NCBI RefSeq assembly: GCF_000208745.1
Contig: NC_030854.1
Coordinates: 3,914,741 to 3,978,740, forward strand
Reading direction: 5' to 3'
DNA length: 64,000 nt
Source of the DNA: Theobroma cacao
Taxonomy: Eukaryota > Streptophyta > Magnoliopsida > Malvales > Malvaceae
A model generated the notes under the pieces. The model made no database searches. It saw nothing but the letters and a program-made list of their open reading frames with translations, and was not told the origin of the DNA. Of the stretch, positions 58,901 through 64,000 are shown piece after piece. Every line of letters starts with the position of its first letter. The first letter of the stretch is position 1. The position numbers were made by a program, and so were the translations under genes.

Positions 58901-61900
58901 CATAATGCGCATCCACTAAGTTCTGCCTCAATGTTTTTCACAATACGTATGCATCTGCTGGTTATTTGTTCTATAGCATCAACTCCTAAAATCCTTCCAG
59001 CAGCAACAGCATTAGCATTATGCTCCACAAATTTTTCTCTCATAAACATGTTCTGGCAATATTTGCAGTACCAGCGACCACGAGGAATTGTTGGTAGAGA
59101 TGCACATTCTGCATAGATCAAGAAAGTTACTACTCAATATCAATTAGATAAATCAAACTAATCTTCAGAGGCAACTACAATAGTCTTTGACATGCCACAG
59201 AAAACTAAACCACAAAAACAAAACAATGACTTTAAGCACAACCATCTTTGTTTGAGATTTAGAAACAGAAGAGTATATCTCAATAAGTGCAAATACGCAA
59301 GGATACACCTGAAACCAAGTTTTGAATTTCTTAAAGTTTAAAAATTATAGAAGTATAATAAAATAAATAGGGCTAGGTAAAGAAAATTTGCCAAGAAAAA
59401 TTACTATAAAACATCTAAACATGCACCAGAGAGACTAAGAGAGAGTACCTCTATGTCAATATGTAATGCCATTGACTGAGTTGGTCCCCAACAACTCAAG
59501 TCTCTATTTAAATTTAACAGAGTTTGGTCTTTCATACAACTCGAACTCCACCTCTCCTGTTTATTTTCCACTACCCCTTTTCTTCAAATAAAACATTCCA
59601 TTCAAAAATCATACTGCACATTTTGAGAAACTGTTATTCTCTTTGTTTTTTTTTTTTTCCTTATTATCTTCTCTAGGTAAAATATATAAATTCTTTATCA
59701 TCTACATAGTCCATGCCAATAGTCTAGTACAGTAAATCTCATGCATATCAGGTGTAGGGATTAGAGACCTCAGGTTGCCACATTTATCGTTCTTAACAAT
59801 ACAGAAAACAGTAAATGCTCATATCAATCCCTGAAATCCCAAAGACAAATAAATAAAACCTTACAATGTCCAAACTATACCACAAAGTAAAGCTGTGAAA
59901 CCAATAAAACAAGATCAAACCACCCACCCGTGCATTTCCTACTTAAAATTTAAAGAAATTATTGATATTTACAATCAAACCTTTATGGAAAGCCCTTGGG
60001 CATCCATCACAGAGCAAAAGATTTCCACCATCTGCACAAATGATGCATGCATCATCATTATCCTTGGCAGAATAACGACGACCTTTTGAGAGAGATATTG
60101 CCAGTTCATGCAAAGACACCCCATTAGATGTGTAAATGTATGCATAGCTGCCAAAAGACACAAATATAATCAAGATATACTTAACAAAGATAAAGTAACT
60201 TTGGAAAAAAACTGTAAAGCATCTGCTATGAAAACATACGGTTTTCGACGAGAAGCCCAACCAGCATGAGCTTCAAACTGTGAGGGACTAACCTGCACAA
60301 TAAAAAGGAAAGAGCATAAACAGACACCCAATGTAATTTAGAAATTCTGAAGCTCAAGCAATAAAAGCACAATACCTCACAATTGCAACAACGACAAAAT
60401 ATCCCAAAGCCCTTTTTGTAACCCTCAAGCAATCTCTGCCCATTAAAACTAATCACACTTTACACACCACTGAGATACAAAGGCATAAAATAAATTACTT
60501 TTGTCTCAATTACCTGTCCTCGGGCATAGTATGCAACTTCAGTTCCATCAGGCAATCCATCTTCCTCAAATACCAACTTATGCAGTCGCTGATCTCTATA
60601 GACATTAACAATTCCAAGAAGATAAGGAGATTACATCAGAAAAGGAAGTAAAAGCTTACTCCAGAAATATATTAAAAAGGTACCAACTTTGTTGTCATCT
60701 TCCATTGACTTCCATTGGGTGAATACATAGGCGATGAGACACCTTTCAAGGTCTTTGACATCAAAACTGGTTTTATTGGCCTGAGAAATTCCAACAAAAG
60801 CACACAAAGGGAATAAGTACGAAGAAAAAATCAAAAGACTATGAGAAGAAGCTTCACTAAAAACAGGTCCTTGTGTCTCGAGGCCAAACTTTGCAGGCAT
60901 AGGAAGTGAACAGAAGTTAGAAACCGGCCATCATTAAAAATGACAAAAAAAAAAGGATAAAAATTATGCTAACTTCTTTTTTATTCTCCATTGGGCTTTA
61001 TCTTGTGAGGAAATATGCACTGAAGCACTCTTCAAGGACTTTGTGAATAACCCTGGTTTTGTTAACCTGGAAATAACATAGAGATGGAAGCATGATGCAC
61101 CAATTAAAAACTATATTAAAAAAAAGGGAACATTATTTAACTTTTAAACTACCATCTACGACTAAACTGCTTCCAAATAGAACCATTTAATTCACACAAA
61201 CGGAAAGAAAATAATTAAAGAAAAAATTATGCTATAGTTAATGACAACAATAAGACATAAAAGGTCACCAACTTTCTTGTTGTCTTCCATGGACTCCTAT
61301 TTTGTGAAGAAATGCATAATGAAGCACAATGGGGAGAATTTGATGTCACATCAAGCTCTGATGACCTGAAACAATGTAGGAGGCACATGAAAAGAAGGCA
61401 TTCAAAATCAATAATGCACATCATTTTAAAACAAATAATTTTATGAGCCAAAAAGGATGGTAAAAGATGCCACTAAAAATAAATTCAAAAAGATATTAAG
61501 AGATACTAACTTCCTTGCTTTCTTCCATTGACTTTTATTTTGTGGAGAAACACTCGATGATGCACTTCCAAAAGACTGTGACATCAAAACTGGTTCCTGT
61601 GATCTGAAACAATAAACACACAAAAAAACAAATAAAATAAGGAAAATGCATGTTAAAACAAGAACTAATACGCATTAAGAAAAGATTATATTAACAATAT
61701 CTGGAAACATTTCACACCAGTTAGCATGCCAACAATATATAAAATTTACTAACTTTCTTGTCATCTTCCATTGACTCGTTGATTGCGGAAGAATACCCAC
61801 TGAAGAACTTCCAGAGGAATGTGAAATCAATACTGGTTCTTGCAATCTGAAATAACACAATACAACCATATAAAATAATGTATATAGACATTAATACTGG

Positions 61901-64000
61901 AAACTAACTCAAATATAAAAACAAACATCATTCTAGCATTTCCTTACAACTTCAATTATGTTTAATTTCATACTGAATTCAGTTTAATATCCTCCCAAGT
62001 AAAAATGAATAGGTTGCATTTCTATGAAGCAGTATGCATAATAAATAGATATCAGTCAAATAAACTTGACATGCCCCTTTTTTTTATTATGTACCGATCA
62101 ATTATGGCTGAATGACAGTAAAAAATGCCATCAATATCATACAAAGATTTGAATCCAACACCCTAAAAGGGTATTACATGGTAATGAATAATAATAAATG
62201 CTTGATAACAGATAGTGCATATTACAAATACTTTAGCACATCCAATGATAAAAGTACAAAATTCAGACACCTGAACAGTGCAATTGTAATACAAATAGAA
62301 AATTCAACTTAATGACAAACATTAAGATCCCTAACCAAGTAAACTTTATAGCAGAAGAGACATCATGTTACTAATTTTTTAAGAAAGCAACACTTAAAGA
62401 AGCATACCTAGCAACTCCACTGGGTGCACTCATTGTACTGCACTGAGATTTCTTTGACTCCACACATGAATTGCATAGTGGCCCTATTTGGCCAACATGT
62501 ATTACAGGAAATGAACCTAGAAATAAGTGAATGACAATAAAGAATAAGATTCAAATACAATCAAAACCGTTCTACTTACTTGCCCGTCATTAATAATATA
62601 GTTAATAAGAGAAAAGGTCACCTTTGCATCTTCTACAAGTGAAACACTTTTGCTCTGGTAAAGCACTAAGTATATTTTGAATTGTCGCTTCCAATGTATG
62701 CAGAGGTCTTCTCCTGCATGCCCTCAACACCTCAAGCAGGCTCTTCCCATTCTCAAAGCAGATATACTGTGCTGCACGTTTGTATTGTTTACAAGCATGA
62801 ATCTCGAATTGGGAAGGTGGAACAACCTAAAATTATTAAGGAAATAAAAACACATCAAGAAGTTAAAAAAACAGCATTTATTAAGTCATGGAGTTACACA
62901 AATTTACATTGTAGAAAAGAAATTTCTTACTCTGCGGCCTTTGCACAAAGAACATGAACACAAAATTCCTCCATCTGTAATGATGCCCCGGAGACCAGCT
63001 GTCTGGAAGTATAATACCACTAATAGTAAGCCTTCAGCTATGCACTACATTTAAATTCTAAACTAAAAGAAACAAATGACAGAAACCTTATATTAGAAAA
63101 AATAATAATAGGGGCATCAAAGAATTACCTTACTACTTATTGTACCCATGTAAACCACTGGAACCCCATCAAGTAAACCAGTGTCAAAGAGCTCTTTAAC
63201 TGTCATTGGGCACTTATTAAGTGCAATCTTTTTTGACATTTTCAACTCCAAATTCTTCCTTGGAGTAGTCAAATCACTTCCTTCAGCGGCTTCCTCTCCA
63301 CCAAAACTTGAAACTGACACATTTTCAACAGTGTGCTGTTCGCACTCCAAACTGTCTAGTGGTTCAACCTTAGGTCTCAATAATGATCGTTTAGACCTCC
63401 GCAGGGTCTTCAAGAGCAAATCAGTCTTCCCTTCGCTACTGTCAACAATCTGCATGGAAGCTTCTCCAAGACCTCCTTCCTCAACCAGACACGTTCCCAG
63501 CTCATTGCTTCGCTCATCTTTAGACATGACCATTGCCAAATTATAACTGGACCCTTCACCAAGCCTAGCTTGAAGAACAAGCCTACCATCTCTTCCAATT
63601 TCCTCAACTACAAGGTTCCCTACAATGGCATTTTCTCCAATAACACGACTCTCCTCAATTGAAGCCTCTACAAATGGACCCCCTTCACCAATATCTCGAA
63701 CAACTAAGCTCTCATCAACCACATTTTTAACCAACACATTCTCCCCAGCTACATTCTGATTTCCCGGTCTACCTCCAATTACATCTTCAATTACATTATT
63801 GTTCCCATGACTAACTTCAATCAGAGTTTTATTCTTCTGATCCTCACCAACTAAACATTCTTTAACACCATTAATCTGCTCATTACAGTTCTCAAACTTC
63901 TTATTTTCTAAATTTTCCGAAAATTCATCACGGCAATTAATTCTTGACTTTTTAACTCGTGTATAAACAATGTAACCATTCACTTGAGTAACTTTAACTC
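55973..64000 (-). CDS. IDM1-like PHD-finger/GNAT acetyltransferase (5' end outside window)
   Basis: Minus strand, 22 exons: 63129-64000 (continues outside), 62931-63002, 62622-62826, 62408-62516, 61754-61846, 61511-61603, 61273-61365, 60974-61066, 60688-60780, 60514-60595, 60376-60435, 60240-60292, 59981-60147, 58898-59108, 58668-58725, 58468-58524, 58084-58329, 57139-57203, 56969-57025, 56785-56878, 56227-56367, 55973-56104. All junctions are GT-AG in frame, for more than 1047 aa. In order: an acidic repetitive N-terminal part, two TIFY/TPL-binding (Jas-like) domains ([36 protein letters not shown]), a PHD finger ([17 protein letters not shown]), a second Cys-rich finger ([17 protein letters not shown]), and a GNAT acetyltransferase domain with NHGKGYFQLLF as acetyl-CoA loop. 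The family (IDM1/ROS4 relatives) reads histone marks and acetylates histones, in IDM1 to direct DNA demethylation. Nuclear location is inferred. A five-exon duplication precedes the second Jas-like domain. Confidence 0.93.
60688..61846 (-). repeat. Five tandem homologous 93-bp exons in the PHD/GNAT gene
   Basis: Exons at 61754-61846, 61511-61603, 61273-61365, 60974-61066 and 60688-60780. Each is exactly 93 bp, enters and leaves in the same phase (2/2), and encodes 31 residues with a Ser-rich middle. The ends are [32 protein letters not shown] and SQWKMTTK. Donors all read AA|GTT(A/G)G. Introns between them are 150, 145, 206 and 193 bp. Loss or gain of any copy would keep the frame. Confidence 0.9.

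Overview
This is nuclear DNA from a flowering plant, most likely a eudicot. The genes are spaced out and several are intron-rich with GT-AG junctions. They belong to plant families: UGT73-type glycosyltransferases, a type II plant O-methyltransferase, a plant pectin methylesterase and a PHD/GNAT chromatin protein. The ground between them is AT-rich and full of nested plant transposable elements. There are two assembly gaps (22557-23313 and 33614-34260) and one isolated N at 29388. I could not identify the species.

Layout. (a) 1-6.2 kb: an old repeat, probably from a Tat/Ogre-like gypsy LTR, split by a Ty3/gypsy deletion derivative (1606-4866, duplicated target AAAGA) and followed by a minisatellite. 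(b) 7340-8827: first UGT73C-like gene, intronless. (c) 9.6-15.2 kb: decayed Ty1/copia element carrying a tiny SINE. (d) 16-24 kb: MULE transposase remnant, a second SINE copy with a perfect 8-bp target duplication, and a CACTA-ended transposon (19958-23794) carrying a captured methyltransferase exon. (e) 27180-28652: second UGT73C-like gene. (f) 30.7-41.6 kb: LINE split by a TGTCA...TGACA element (32769-35337), then cut by a reverse-oriented Athila/Tat-like gypsy element. (g) 41993-44648: four-exon nicotinate N-methyltransferase-like gene, 356 aa. (h) 54717-45277, minus strand: five-exon pectin methylesterase, 400 aa, whose third intron holds a 5.7-kb chromovirus. (i) 64000-55973, minus strand: 22 exons of an IDM1-like PHD-finger/acetyltransferase gene whose 5' end lies beyond the window.

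There are five real protein-coding genes. The two UGTs are a dispersed duplicate pair on one strand. The methyltransferase and pectin methylesterase are convergent, and the pectin methylesterase and PHD gene are codirectional. Nothing in the sequence shows that the five genes form one pathway. The most unusual gene-level feature is a run of five homologous 93-bp exons, all in the same splice phase, in the PHD/GNAT gene (60688-61846). All exon coordinates were derived by hand from splice junctions, reading frame and family similarity.
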